NCBI GenBank assembly: GCA_025356635.1 | Contig: JANXRY010000080.1 | Coordinates: 62,001 to 126,000, forward strand | Source of the DNA: Gammaproteobacteria bacterium | Lineage (GTDB): Bacteria > Pseudomonadota > Gammaproteobacteria > Xanthomonadales > Xanthomonadaceae | Direction: 5' to 3' | DNA length: 64,000 bases | In this document: piece by piece, positions 35,734 through 43,852 of the stretch | Layout of the letters: every line of letters starts with the position of its first letter | Position numbering within the stretch: the first letter of the stretch is position 1 | Position numbers and translations under genes: made by a program | The notes under the pieces: model-generated | The model's input: only the letters and a program-made list of their open reading frames with translations | Told to the model about the DNA's origin: nothing | Database searches by the model: none

Positions 35734-36984
35734 ATGTCCTCCCATCGTCTGGTCACCCGCGAACGCCTGTCCGAAGTCCGCTACGAAATCCGCGGCGAAC
35801 TGGCCCGGCGCGCACTCGAACTCGAAGCCCAGGGCCGCAAGCTCATCAAGCTCAACATCGGCAACCCGGGTGCCTTCGGTTTCCGCGCGCCCGAGCACCT
35901 GCAACAGGCCATCGCCGACAACCTGCCGAACACCGATCCCTACACGCACCAGCAGGGCCTGCCCTCGGTGCGCGGCACTATTTCTGCGCACTACAAGCAG
36001 CGCGGCACGCCGAACGCGACGCCGGAACGCGTGTTCGTCGGCAACGGCGTCAGCGAGCTGATCGACATTTCCTTGCGCGCCCTGCTCAATCCCGGCGACG
36101 AGGTGCTGATCCCGAGTCCGGACTATCCGCTGTGGACCGCCGCGACCATCCTCAACGACGGCAAGGCGGTGCACTACGATTGCCGGCCGGAAAACGGCTT
36201 CCTGCCCGACCCGGTCCAGGTCGAATCGCTGGTCACGCCGCGCACCCGCGCCCTGGTAATCATCAATCCGAACAATCCCAGCGGCGCGGTCTATCCGCGC
36301 GAATTGCTCGAGCAGTTGGTCGCAATCGCGGTGCGCCACGACCTGCTGCTGATGGCCGACGAGATCTACGACGGCATCACCTACGACGGCGCCGTTTTTC
36401 AGCCGCTAGCACCGCTGGCCGGCGAGCATCCCTGCCTGAGTTTCAGCGGCCTGTCGAAAGTGCATCGCGCCTGCGGCTGGCGCGTCGGTTGGGCTGTGCT
36501 CTCGGGCGATGCCATGCGCCTGGGCGATTACCACCACGCCATGGACCTGCTCGGCGCCCTGCGCCTGTGCGCGAACGTGCCCGGCCAGTACGCGGTGCCG
36601 GCGGCGCTGTCGGGCCCGGACACGATCACGCCGCTGTGCGTGGCCGAGGGCCGTTTGTACGAAACCCGGCGCGCGGTGATCGAGGCTTGTGCGGCCAGCG
36701 AACACCTGCAACTGGTGGTGCCGCAAGGAGCGCTGTATGGCTTCCCGGCCGTGGTCGGCGCGGCCGCCAAAGGATTCGACGATCACCGCTTTGCGCTCGA
36801 ACTGATGGAATCGGAAAGCGTGCTGGTGGTGCCGGGCTCGAGCTTCAACGTGCGCTACCGCAACCACTTCCGCGTGACCCTGCTGCCCGAGGCGGACATG
36901 ATGCGAGAAGTGTTCCGGCGCATCGATTCCCTGCTCGGCCGCTACGCCGAAGCCAGCGCGCGCCGCCATGCGGCCGTGGCCTAG
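35734..36984 (+). CDS. PLP-dependent aminotransferase, AlaA-like
   Basis: A 416-residue class I/II aminotransferase. Key segments: NIGNPGAFGFRAP near the N-terminus, the PLP-contact DYPLW, IINPNNPSGAV, MADEIYDGITYDG and the Schiff-base lysine in FSGLSKVHRACGWRVGW. This set is closest to glutamate-pyruvate aminotransferase AlaA. It overlaps the SGNH hydrolase gene by 17 bases, forming the head of a three-gene run. Exact amino donor not shown by sequence. Confidence 0.87.
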   Translation: MSSHRLVTRERLSEVRYEIRGELARRALELEAQGRKLIKLNIGNPGAFGFRAPEHLQQAIADNLPNTDPYTHQQGLPSVRGTISAHYKQRGTPNATPERVFVGNGVSELIDISLRALLNPGDEVLIPSPDYPLWTAATILNDGKAVHYDCRPENGFLPDPVQVESLVTPRTRALVIINPNNPSGAVYPRELLEQLVAIAVRHDLLLMADEIYDGITYDGAVFQPLAPLAGEHPCLSFSGLSKVHRACGWRVGWAVLSGDAMRLGDYHHAMDLLGALRLCANVPGQYAVPAALSGPDTITPLCVAEGRLYETRRAVIEACAASEHLQLVVPQGALYGFPAVVGAAAKGFDDHRFALELMESESVLVVPGSSFNVRYRNHFRVTLLPEADMMREVFRRIDSLLGRYAEASARRHAAVA

Positions 36985-37636
36985 CGTTCTGCTGGCCTTG
37001 TCGATCCTGGCCAGCACGATGTCGGCCCAAGCGTCCTTGAAAGCGGCGCCGCAGCGCTACCTGGCGCTGGGCGATTCCTACACGATCGGCGAAGGCGTGG
37101 CCGAACACGAGCGCTGGCCGGAGCAATGGGCCCGCGCCTTGCGCGCGCATAGCATCGACGTCGCGCCGCCACGGATCATCGCCCACACCGGCTGGACCAC
37201 CGACGAACTGTCCGCGGCGATGAATGCCGCCGAGCCGCTCGGCCAGTGGGACCGGGTCAGCCTGCTGATCGGCGTCAACAACCAGTATCGCGGCCGCGAT
37301 CTCGCCAACTACCGCAAGGAATTCGCCGCCCTGCTCGACCGCGCGATCGCGCTGGCCGGCAGTCATGCCGCACATGTCTGGGTGCTTTCGATCCCGGACT
37401 GGGGCGAAACGCCGTTCGCCCGCGCCTCGGGTCGCGACCGCGCCCAGATCGCCCGCGAGATCGACGCCTACAATGCCGTCAACCACGAGGTGACGAAAGC
37501 GCGCGGCGCGCACTGGATCGACATCACCGACCTTTCCCGCCGCCATGGCGGCAATTCCGGCATGCTCGTGGACGACGGCCTGCACCCGTCCGGCGCCATG
37601 TACTCGCTCTGGGTTGAGCGGATAATGGCCCGATGA
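36968..37636 (+). CDS. SGNH/GDSL hydrolase, exported
   Basis: A 222-residue esterase-type enzyme with a signal peptide (about 1-22, ending TMSAQA). It carries GDSYTIGEG (block I serine), GVNNQ (block III asparagine) and DDGLHPS (block V aspartate and histidine). These hydrolases remove acyl groups from lipids or glycans. It starts inside the aminotransferase gene (17-base overlap) and its TGA overlaps the next ATG (ATGA). Confidence 0.87.
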   Translation: MRPWPSVLLALSILASTMSAQASLKAAPQRYLALGDSYTIGEGVAEHERWPEQWARALRAHSIDVAPPRIIAHTGWTTDELSAAMNAAEPLGQWDRVSLLIGVNNQYRGRDLANYRKEFAALLDRAIALAGSHAAHVWVLSIPDWGETPFARASGRDRAQIAREIDAYNAVNHEVTKARGAHWIDITDLSRRHGGNSGMLVDDGLHPSGAMYSLWVERIMAR

Positions 37637-38529
37637 AGATAGCGCTCGTCACCGCCATCGCCGCCTTCGCGCTCGACGAGGATCTCGCGCCGCTGCAGCA
37701 GGCCCTGAACCGCGCCGGCATCGAGGCACCGATCCTGGCCTGGGACGACCTGACCGTCTCATGGGCGCGCTTCGACTCCGCCCTTCTGCGCTCGCCCTGG
37801 GATTACAGCGAACGCCTGCCGGAATTCCTGGCCTGGGCCGAACGCACCAGCAAGTTCACGACCTTGCTCAATCCGATCGAGATCGTCCGCCACAACACCG
37901 ACAAGCATTACCTGGCCGAATTGGCCAAGGCCGGCGTGCCGGTGGTGCCGAGCCGCTTCGCCGAACCAAGAGACGATGCATTTGTCGCATTGAGGAATTT
38001 CCTCACCGAATTCCCGGATACCCCCGAGTTCGTGGTCAAGCCGGCGATCGGCGCCGGTTCGCGCGATGCCCAGCGCTACGGCCGCGAACAAGGCGTCGAC
38101 GCCGCCAAACATGTCGCCCGCCTGCTCGACGCTGGCCGCAGCGTCTTGTTGCAGCCTTACCTGAATTCGGTCGACGAAGCCGGCGAGACCGCGCTGATGT
38201 TCTTCGATGGCGTGTTCAGCCACGCCATCCGCAAAGGCCCGCTGCTGCAGAAGGACGAAGGCCCGACCCGCGCCCTGTTTGCGCCGGAGAAGATCAGCGC
38301 GCGCACGCCCGGCGCAGACGAACTGGCCGTTGCCAAGTCCGCCCTCGCCGCTTTGCCGGGCGGGCCGCTGGCCTATGCCCGGGTCGACCTGATCCGCGCT
38401 GCCGACGGTTCGCCGGTGTTGCTCGAACTCGAACTGACCGAGCCTTCGCTGTTCTTCCCCTACGGCGACGGCTCCGCCGACCGCTTCGCCAGCACGCTCG
38501 TGGCCCGACTGGGGCACCAGTTCGGTTAA
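37633..38529 (+). CDS. ATP-grasp domain protein
   Basis: A 298-residue protein of ATP-grasp fold: an N-terminal substrate domain opening MKIALVTAIAAFALDEDL and with RSPWDYSERLPEFLAW, a central nucleotide part with EFVVKPAIGAGSRDAQRY (phosphate loop) and a C-terminal metal-binding stretch LLELELTEPSLFFPYG. The SPWDY motif marks a family of uncharacterised ligases distinct from RimK and glutathione synthetase. It is coupled to the SGNH gene by ATGA. It probably joins a carboxylate to an amine or thiol; substrates unknown. Confidence 0.8.
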   Translation: MKIALVTAIAAFALDEDLAPLQQALNRAGIEAPILAWDDLTVSWARFDSALLRSPWDYSERLPEFLAWAERTSKFTTLLNPIEIVRHNTDKHYLAELAKAGVPVVPSRFAEPRDDAFVALRNFLTEFPDTPEFVVKPAIGAGSRDAQRYGREQGVDAAKHVARLLDAGRSVLLQPYLNSVDEAGETALMFFDGVFSHAIRKGPLLQKDEGPTRALFAPEKISARTPGADELAVAKSALAALPGGPLAYARVDLIRAADGSPVLLELELTEPSLFFPYGDGSADRFASTLVARLGHQFG

Positions 38530-38577
38530 AATACGCAATCACACGGGCTCGCTGCCCCTGCGCAGGAATCGCAAGCA

Positions 38578-39324
38578 ATGAAGATACTGGTCGCCTACAA
38601 GCGGGTGGTGGATTACAACGTCCGCATCCAGGTCAAGCCCGATGGCTCGGGCGTGGTCACCGACGGCGTCAAGTTATCGGCTAATCCCTTCGACGAAATC
38701 GCCCTGGAAGAGGCGCTGCGCTTGCGCGACAAGGGCCTGGCCACCGAAGTCGTGGTCGCGACAATCGGGCCGGCCGATTGCCAGGCGCATTTGCGCAATG
38801 GCCTGGCGATGGGCGCAAACCGCGCAATCCACGTGGTTGCTGACCACGCCGTGCAGCCGCTGACCGCAGCGCGCGCCCTGCTGAAATTGATCGAGAAGGA
38901 ACAGCCGGGCCTGGTGATCCTGGGCAAGCAGGCGATCGACGACGACAGCAACCAGACCGGCCAGATGCTCGCGACCCTGTGGGGCCGTCCGCAGGCGACT
39001 TTCGCCAGCAAGCTTGAATTGAATGGCGACAAGGCGACCGTCACGCGCGAAGTCGACGCCGGCCTGGAAACGCTGGAAGTCGACCTGCCGGCGGTTGTCA
39101 CCACCGACCTGCGCCTGAACGAGCCGCGTTTCATCAAGCTGCCGGACATCATGAAGGCCAAGTCCAAGCCGATGGAAACGATCGCCTTCGCCGATCTCGG
39201 CGTCGAGTCCGGCGACCACCTGAATACGACGAATTACGCGCCGCCGCCGAAACGCAGCAAGGGCGTGATGGTGAAGGACGTGACCGAATTGGTCGCGGCA
39301 CTCAAGGCAAGAGGGCTGGCGTAG
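38578..39324 (+). CDS. etfB: Electron transfer flavoprotein, beta subunit
   Basis: A 248-residue ETF beta chain: MKILVAYKRVVDYNVRIQVK at the start, ANPFDEIALEEALRLRDKG, and the AMP-binding ILGKQAIDDDSNQTGQMLA. With EtfA it accepts electrons from acyl-CoA and other dehydrogenases and passes them to ETF-quinone oxidoreductase. The 48-base gap after the ATP-grasp gene contains TAAAAT overlapping its stop, a possible -10. A repeat element separates it from etfA. Confidence 0.97.
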   Translation: MKILVAYKRVVDYNVRIQVKPDGSGVVTDGVKLSANPFDEIALEEALRLRDKGLATEVVVATIGPADCQAHLRNGLAMGANRAIHVVADHAVQPLTAARALLKLIEKEQPGLVILGKQAIDDDSNQTGQMLATLWGRPQATFASKLELNGDKATVTREVDAGLETLEVDLPAVVTTDLRLNEPRFIKLPDIMKAKSKPMETIAFADLGVESGDHLNTTNYAPPPKRSKGVMVKDVTELVAALKARGLA

Positions 39325-39326
39325 TC

Positions 39327-39433
39327 AACCCTTCTCCCGCTGGCGGGAGAAGGTGCCGAAGGCGGATGAGGGTGGCAACCGCTGCGTATTAAACACCCTC
39401 ACCCCAACCCTCTCCCGCAAGCGGGAGAGGGAG
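39327..39433. repeat. Double-hairpin intergenic repeat in the etfB-etfA gap
   Basis: Two strong hairpins: CTTCTCCCGC with its complement (39331-39352) and CCCTCTCCCGC with its complement (39408-39431), plus outer pairing of GAGGGTG with CACCCTC. This CCCTTCTCCCGC type is a common dispersed repeat in Xanthomonadales and other proteobacteria. It occupies nearly all of the gap between two subunits of one complex. Confidence 0.8.
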
Positions 39434-39453
39434 ACAAACAAAGGAACGCTGTG

Positions 39454-40395
39454 ATGTCCAAAGTCCTCATCATCGCCGAGCACCTCAACGGCCACCTCAA
39501 CGATGCCACCGCGCGCTGCGTCACCTGCGCCAAGGCCTTCCACGCCGAAAGCATCGACATCGTCGTGCTGTCGGATGCACCGGACGCGGTCGCCGCCCAG
39601 GCTGCGAAGATCGAAGGCGTGGCGAAAGTGCTGACCATCGCCAACGCCGCCAATGCGCATGCGCTGGCGCAGGTGCTGGCGCCGCAGGTCGCGCAACTCG
39701 CCGCCGATTACACACATGTGCTCGGGCCGAGCACGACTTTCGGCAAGGACCTGATGCCCTGCGTCGCTGCGTTGCTTGGCGTCGCGCAAGTGTCCGACAT
39801 CATGGCGGTCGACGGCGCGCACGCGTTCAAGCGGCCGATCTACGCCGGCAACGCGATCATTTCCGTGACCGCGCCGGAGAACCAGACCGTGGTGGCGACC
39901 GTGCGCACGGCCTCATGGCCGGCAACCGCCAATGGCGGCAACGCCAGCGTCGAAGCGGCCAACGTCAACGCCGCGCTGCCCACGCACACGCGCTTTGTCG
40001 GCCTGCAGCAGGGCAAGTCCGATCGCCCCGACCTGCAGAGCGCCAGCAAGGTCGTCTCCGGCGGTCGCGCGCTCGGTTCGGCGGAAGCGTTCTCGATCAT
40101 CTATTCGCTGGCCGACAAGCTCGGCGCCGGCGTTGGCGCCTCGCGCGCCGCGGTCGACGCCGGCTACGTGCCCAGCGACCTGCAGGTCGGCCAGACCGGC
40201 AAGATCATCGCGCCCGAGTTGTACATCGCCATCGGCATCAGCGGCGCGATCCAGCACCTGACCGGCATCAAGGACGCGGGCACGATCGTGGCGATCAACA
40301 AGGACAGCGACGCGCCGATCTTCGAGATCGCCGACTTCGGCCTAGTCGGCGACCTGTTCCAGATCGTCCCGGAACTGGAAAAAGCGCTGGGCTAG
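39454..40395 (+). CDS. etfA: Electron transfer flavoprotein, alpha subunit
   Basis: A 313-residue ETF alpha chain. The ATG at 39454 has AAGGAA eleven bases upstream. The FAD domain is clear: [31 protein letters not shown] and [21 protein letters not shown]. It binds FAD and pairs with EtfB just upstream. It ends 17 bases before a long inverted repeat that faces scoB. Confidence 0.97.
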   Translation: MSKVLIIAEHLNGHLNDATARCVTCAKAFHAESIDIVVLSDAPDAVAAQAAKIEGVAKVLTIANAANAHALAQVLAPQVAQLAADYTHVLGPSTTFGKDLMPCVAALLGVAQVSDIMAVDGAHAFKRPIYAGNAIISVTAPENQTVVATVRTASWPATANGGNASVEAANVNAALPTHTRFVGLQQGKSDRPDLQSASKVVSGGRALGSAEAFSIIYSLADKLGAGVGASRAAVDAGYVPSDLQVGQTGKIIAPELYIAIGISGAIQHLTGIKDAGTIVAINKDSDAPIFEIADFGLVGDLFQIVPELEKALG

Positions 40396-40410
40396 CACGG
40401 CATCGCAACG

Positions 40411-40476
40411 AAGGAGCGGCGTAAGCCGCGACCAAGAGGTACCGAAGGGCTCTGTGTCGCGGCTTACGCCGCTCCT
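40411..40476. terminator. Perfect 21-bp inverted repeat, possible bidirectional terminator
   Basis: AGGAGCGGCGTAAGCCGCGA (first 20 of 21 bases) and its exact complement, with a 23-base spacer, between the convergent etfA stop (40395) and scoB stop (40481). Its general form, GGAGCG then palindrome, resembles the REP elements nearby. It probably stops transcription from both sides, but lacks a U-tract, so the role is inferred from position. Confidence 0.6.
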
Positions 40477-40480
40477 GACG

Positions 40481-41110
40481 TCACGCCCGAATCGGCACAC
40501 CGGTCTTCGCGCGTAATTCTTCCTCGGTGACTCCGGGCGCGAGTTCGACCAGCAGCAATCCGTCGGCCGTCACGTCCAGCACGGCCAAGTCGGTGATGAT
40601 CCGGTCGACCACGCCGACACCGGTGAGCGGCAAGGTGCATTTCGCCAGGATCTTGTGCTCGTCGCCCTTGGCCACGTGTTCCATCAGCACGACCACGCGC
40701 TGCACGCCGGCGACCAGGTCCATCGCGCCGCCCATGCCCTTGACCATCTTGCCGGGCACCATCCAGTTGGCGAGGTCGCCGCGGTCGGTGACCTGCATGG
40801 CGCCGAGGATGGCCAGGTCGATGTGGCCGCCGCGGATCATCGCGAAGGAATCGTGGCTGCCGAAATAACTGGCGCCTGGCCGCGCGGTCACCGTTTGCTT
40901 GCCGGCGTTGATCAGGTCCGCGTCGACTTCGGAATCAAGCGGGAACGGGCCGATGCCGAGCAGGCCGTTCTCCGATTGCAACCAGACATCCATGCCTTCG
41001 GGAATATGGTTGGCGACCAGGGTCGGCAGGCCGATGCCGAGGTTCACGTAGGCGCCATCGCGCAGTTCCTGCGCGGCGCGCTGGGCCATTTCGTCGCGGG
41101 TCCAGGCCAT
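40481..41110 (-). CDS. scoB: 3-oxoacid CoA-transferase, subunit B
   Basis: A 209-residue subunit with the catalytic glutamate in [14 protein letters not shown] (E47). Together with subunit A it moves CoA from succinyl-CoA to acetoacetate, giving acetoacetyl-CoA. Its ATG shares one base with the scoA stop, so translation is coupled. It would use the acetoacetate that the homogentisate operon in this window releases. Confidence 0.95.
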   Translation of the reverse strand: MAWTRDEMAQRAAQELRDGAYVNLGIGLPTLVANHIPEGMDVWLQSENGLLGIGPFPLDSEVDADLINAGKQTVTARPGASYFGSHDSFAMIRGGHIDLAILGAMQVTDRGDLANWMVPGKMVKGMGGAMDLVAGVQRVVVLMEHVAKGDEHKILAKCTLPLTGVGVVDRIITDLAVLDVTADGLLLVELAPGVTEEELRAKTGVPIRA

Positions 41111-41841
41111 TACTTCGCTCCTCGCACGGTGCGCTGCTCGATGCGTTTTTCCGGATTCGGGTTGTGTACGATCCGGTCCACGTAGATGCCCGGCAGGTGT
41201 ACCTGGTCGGGATCGATGGCGCCGATTTCGACAATTTGCTCGACCTCAACCACGCAAACTTTTCCCGCCATCGCCACCGCCGGGTTGAAATTGCGCGCGG
41301 TCTTGCGGAACACCAGGTTGCCGGCGCTGTCGGCCTTCCAGGCCTTCACCAGCGAGACGTCGGCCTTGAGCGCGGTCTCGAGTACGTAGTGGTGGCCGTC
41401 GAATTCGCGCGTCTCCTTGCCCTCGGCGACGATGGTTCCAAAGCCGGTGCGGGTAAAAAAGGCCGGGATGCCGGCGCCGCCGGCGCGCAGGCGTTCGGCC
41501 AGCGTGCCCTGCGGATTGAATTCCAGTTCGAGCTCGCCAGCCAGGTACTGGCGTTCGAATTCCTTGTTCTCGCCGACGTAGGAAGAAATCATCTTCTTGA
41601 TCTGGCGCGTACTGAGCAGCTGGCCGAGGCCGAAGCCGTCGACGCCAGCGTTGTTGGAGATCACCGTCAGGCCCTTGGCGCCGGAATCGCGCAGTGCGGC
41701 GATCAGTGCCTCGGGAATGCCGCACAAGCCGAAGCCGCCAACCGCGAGCGTCTGGCCGTCACGGAGCAGGTCGCGCAGGGCGGTATCGGCATCGGGGAAG
41801 CGTTTGTCGCGGACGCGGGCTGCAGGGGCGGTGGCCGTCAT
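41110..41841 (-). CDS. scoA: 3-oxoacid CoA-transferase, subunit A
   Basis: A 243-residue subunit with [16 protein letters not shown] and [15 protein letters not shown], typical of SCOT/AtoD-like alpha chains. It forms the acetoacetate-activating enzyme with ScoB. The gtrA stop is only 36 bases upstream on the same strand, so it may receive read-through from the glycan export operon, though its own promoter is likely needed for metabolism. Confidence 0.95.
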   Translation of the reverse strand: MTATAPAARVRDKRFPDADTALRDLLRDGQTLAVGGFGLCGIPEALIAALRDSGAKGLTVISNNAGVDGFGLGQLLSTRQIKKMISSYVGENKEFERQYLAGELELEFNPQGTLAERLRAGGAGIPAFFTRTGFGTIVAEGKETREFDGHHYVLETALKADVSLVKAWKADSAGNLVFRKTARNFNPAVAMAGKVCVVEVEQIVEIGAIDPDQVHLPGIYVDRIVHNPNPEKRIEQRTVRGAK

Positions 41842-41877
41842 GGCGGTGACCTCTCGTTCGGTGGGCCATTTTACCCG

Positions 41878-42312
41878 TCATCGGAACACGAACTGCCGGG
41901 CGGCGAAGAAATTCACCAACATCCCGGCCACTGAGCCGACGGCGACCGCCAGAATCGGCCAGACCCGGACGATCTCGAACGCGTGATAGCAGGCGAACGA
42001 GGCGCCGAGGTTGACTACGCCACCGACCAGCATGGCCAGCACATAGCGCAGCCATTGCTTGAAGCGGCTTGCGCCTTCGCGCGACGGGAAGCTGTGTCGG
42101 CGATTGAGCGCCCAGGTGAAGCTGACCGCGGTCAGGAACGAGATGACGCGGCCAAGATGAAAACCAGTGCCCGCGTCCATCGCCAGCCACAACACGCCGG
42201 CATCGACCACAAAGCCGAAGGCACCGATGACGGCAAAGCGAATAAATTGGCCCGCCAGAGGTCGCGACACTGTCCTGTCCTGTCCTGGCTCCGGCTCGGC
42301 GCGCGCTTTCAT
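41878..42312 (-). CDS. GtrA family membrane protein
   Basis: A 144-residue protein with four predicted helices: FIRFAVIGAFGFVVDAGVLW, LGRVISFLTAVSFTWALN, LRYVLAMLVGGVVNLGASF and WPILAVAVGSVAGMLVNFF. The ALNRRHSF and NFFAARQFVF segments are typical of GtrA, which helps flip lipid-linked sugars. The start at 42312 overlaps the ABC ATPase stop by four bases. It belongs with the glycan export module. Confidence 0.88.
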   Translation of the reverse strand: MKARAEPEPGQDRTVSRPLAGQFIRFAVIGAFGFVVDAGVLWLAMDAGTGFHLGRVISFLTAVSFTWALNRRHSFPSREGASRFKQWLRYVLAMLVGGVVNLGASFACYHAFEIVRVWPILAVAVGSVAGMLVNFFAARQFVFR

Positions 42313-43037
42313 CCGGGCTTCCGCTCCACCGAGATGATTTCGCCGTGCACGAGCCTGACGATCACGTTGCACAGACTGTGCACAGTCTCTTCGTTGTGCG
42401 AGGCCAGCACGAGAATACTGGCGGCATCGACCAGTTGGCGCAATCGCGCCTCGGCAAGGACGAGGAATTCGGCATCGCCCACGCTCAACCATTCGTCCAT
42501 CACCAGGATCTCGGCGGGGACGCTGGTGACGATGGAAAAAATCAAGCGCATCAGCATGCCGCTGGAGTAGGTCCGGGCCGGCATCTGCAAGAAATCGCCG
42601 AGCCCGGAAAACTCGCCGATGGCCGGCGTCAATGCCTGGATTTCATCAAAGCCAAGGCCGAACATCAAACCGCAGAGCATGATGTTTTCAGAACCGGTCG
42701 CCTCCAGATCCAGGCCTGGTCCAAGGTTGATGAAGCTGGAAACCTTGCCCTGGACCCGGATCTCGCCCGAAGTTGGTTCGTAGATTCCGGCGAGCAATCT
42801 CAACAGACAGGTTTTGCCGGCACCGTTGTGGCCCATCAATCCGACCCGATCGCCAGAACGGATATCGAGGTTGATGCCTTTCAACGCCTGGACCACGGTC
42901 ACATTCTTGCTCGCGGAAGCGATCCGGCCGCCTGTGGCCGATGCCATCACCGTGCCCTTGAACGAACGGTTGATGGTTCCGTAGATCGGAAGATCGAGAC
43001 TGCAATCGCGAAGGCGGATGGACGGCGCCATGGTCAT
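42309..43037 (-). CDS. Polysaccharide ABC transporter, ATPase (Wzt/KpsT-like)
   Basis: A 242-residue ATPase with Walker A GHNGAGKT (69-76), the export-type signature YSSGMLMRL and Walker B ILVMDEWLSVGD. The SSGM variant of the ABC signature marks O-antigen and capsule exporters. It lacks the C-terminal carbohydrate-binding extension of long Wzt proteins, so it does not read a modified chain end. Start 43037 (MTMAPS) overlaps the permease stop by four bases. Confidence 0.92.
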   Translation of the reverse strand: MTMAPSIRLRDCSLDLPIYGTINRSFKGTVMASATGGRIASASKNVTVVQALKGINLDIRSGDRVGLMGHNGAGKTCLLRLLAGIYEPTSGEIRVQGKVSSFINLGPGLDLEATGSENIMLCGLMFGLGFDEIQALTPAIGEFSGLGDFLQMPARTYSSGMLMRLIFSIVTSVPAEILVMDEWLSVGDAEFLVLAEARLRQLVDAASILVLASHNEETVHSLCNVIVRLVHGEIISVERKPG

Positions 43038-43852
43038 ACCCAGAAAGCCAGTCGACGCCGGTAGCGGACGAAGAAGATGGCAGCGGCAAGATAGAGGATC
43101 ACCAGCAACACCGCGATCTTGAGGTAGAGGGCCATGGGCGGTATGCCCTCGACGATCGGGCGGCGGATACTTTCGAGCAGGAGGTGGAACGGATTGTAGT
43201 CGGCGAAATAGGAACGTTCCTTGAGCAATTCCGCCTTCCAGAATATTGGCGTCATGAAGAACGCCAACTGGACCACGCTGGCGATGATCTGCTGCAGGTC
43301 GCGGAAGCGCGCACTCAGGGTTCCTAGCAGGAATGCCGTCGGCAACGCCGCCAGCATGACCAATGCGACGCCCGGGATCGCTACCAGCCATCGCCACTCG
43401 GGGCGGATGCCCAGATACAGCATGAACGGAACGAAGGCCAGCAAGTTATGCGCGAAGATGATCAGGTTGCGTTGCAACACCCGCAGGATATGCACCGTGT
43501 AGGGAAGCTTGACCGTACGGACGAGCTGTTCGGCCGCGACGAAGGCACTCGCGCCATCGAGGATGACGCCAGAGATCAGGCCCCAGGTAATGATACCCAT
43601 CGCCAGGTAGGGAATGAATTGTTCGGAGCCGATGCCGAGCAGGTGGCCATAGAGCGGCCCGATCGCAAGAATGAAGATGACCATGGTGATGGTGATCCAG
43701 AACGGCCCCAGCACCGAACGCCGATAGCGCTGCCTGATGTCGATGCGCGCAAGCGTCGTCCAGACCCGATGCGCCATGACGCCTTCGACCAGGTCGTTCC
43801 AGGCCAGTCGCCATTGCGGTATTGCTTGCCAGGGCGCTTCGGAGTTTTTCAT
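43034..43852 (-). CDS. Polysaccharide ABC transporter, permease (Wzm-like)
   Basis: A 272-residue permease with six predicted helices and the ABC2-type amphipathic N-terminus DIRQRYRRSVLGPFWITITM, then FRDLQQIIASVVQLAFFMTPIFW and FNPFHLLLESIRRPI-type loop (YNPFHLLLESIRRPIVEG). It moves a lipid-linked glycan across the inner membrane with the ATPase downstream. Its start overlaps the glycosyl enzyme stop by four bases. Confidence 0.92.
   Translation of the reverse strand: MKNSEAPWQAIPQWRLAWNDLVEGVMAHRVWTTLARIDIRQRYRRSVLGPFWITITMVIFILAIGPLYGHLLGIGSEQFIPYLAMGIITWGLISGVILDGASAFVAAEQLVRTVKLPYTVHILRVLQRNLIIFAHNLLAFVPFMLYLGIRPEWRWLVAIPGVALVMLAALPTAFLLGTLSARFRDLQQIIASVVQLAFFMTPIFWKAELLKERSYFADYNPFHLLLESIRRPIVEGIPPMALYLKIAVLLVILYLAAAIFFVRYRRRLAFWV

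Noticed and set aside
38527-38577. etfB promoter with TAAAAT as -10
   Set aside because: No acceptable -35 at 16-18 bases upstream, so it is mentioned only as a possibility in the etfB entry.
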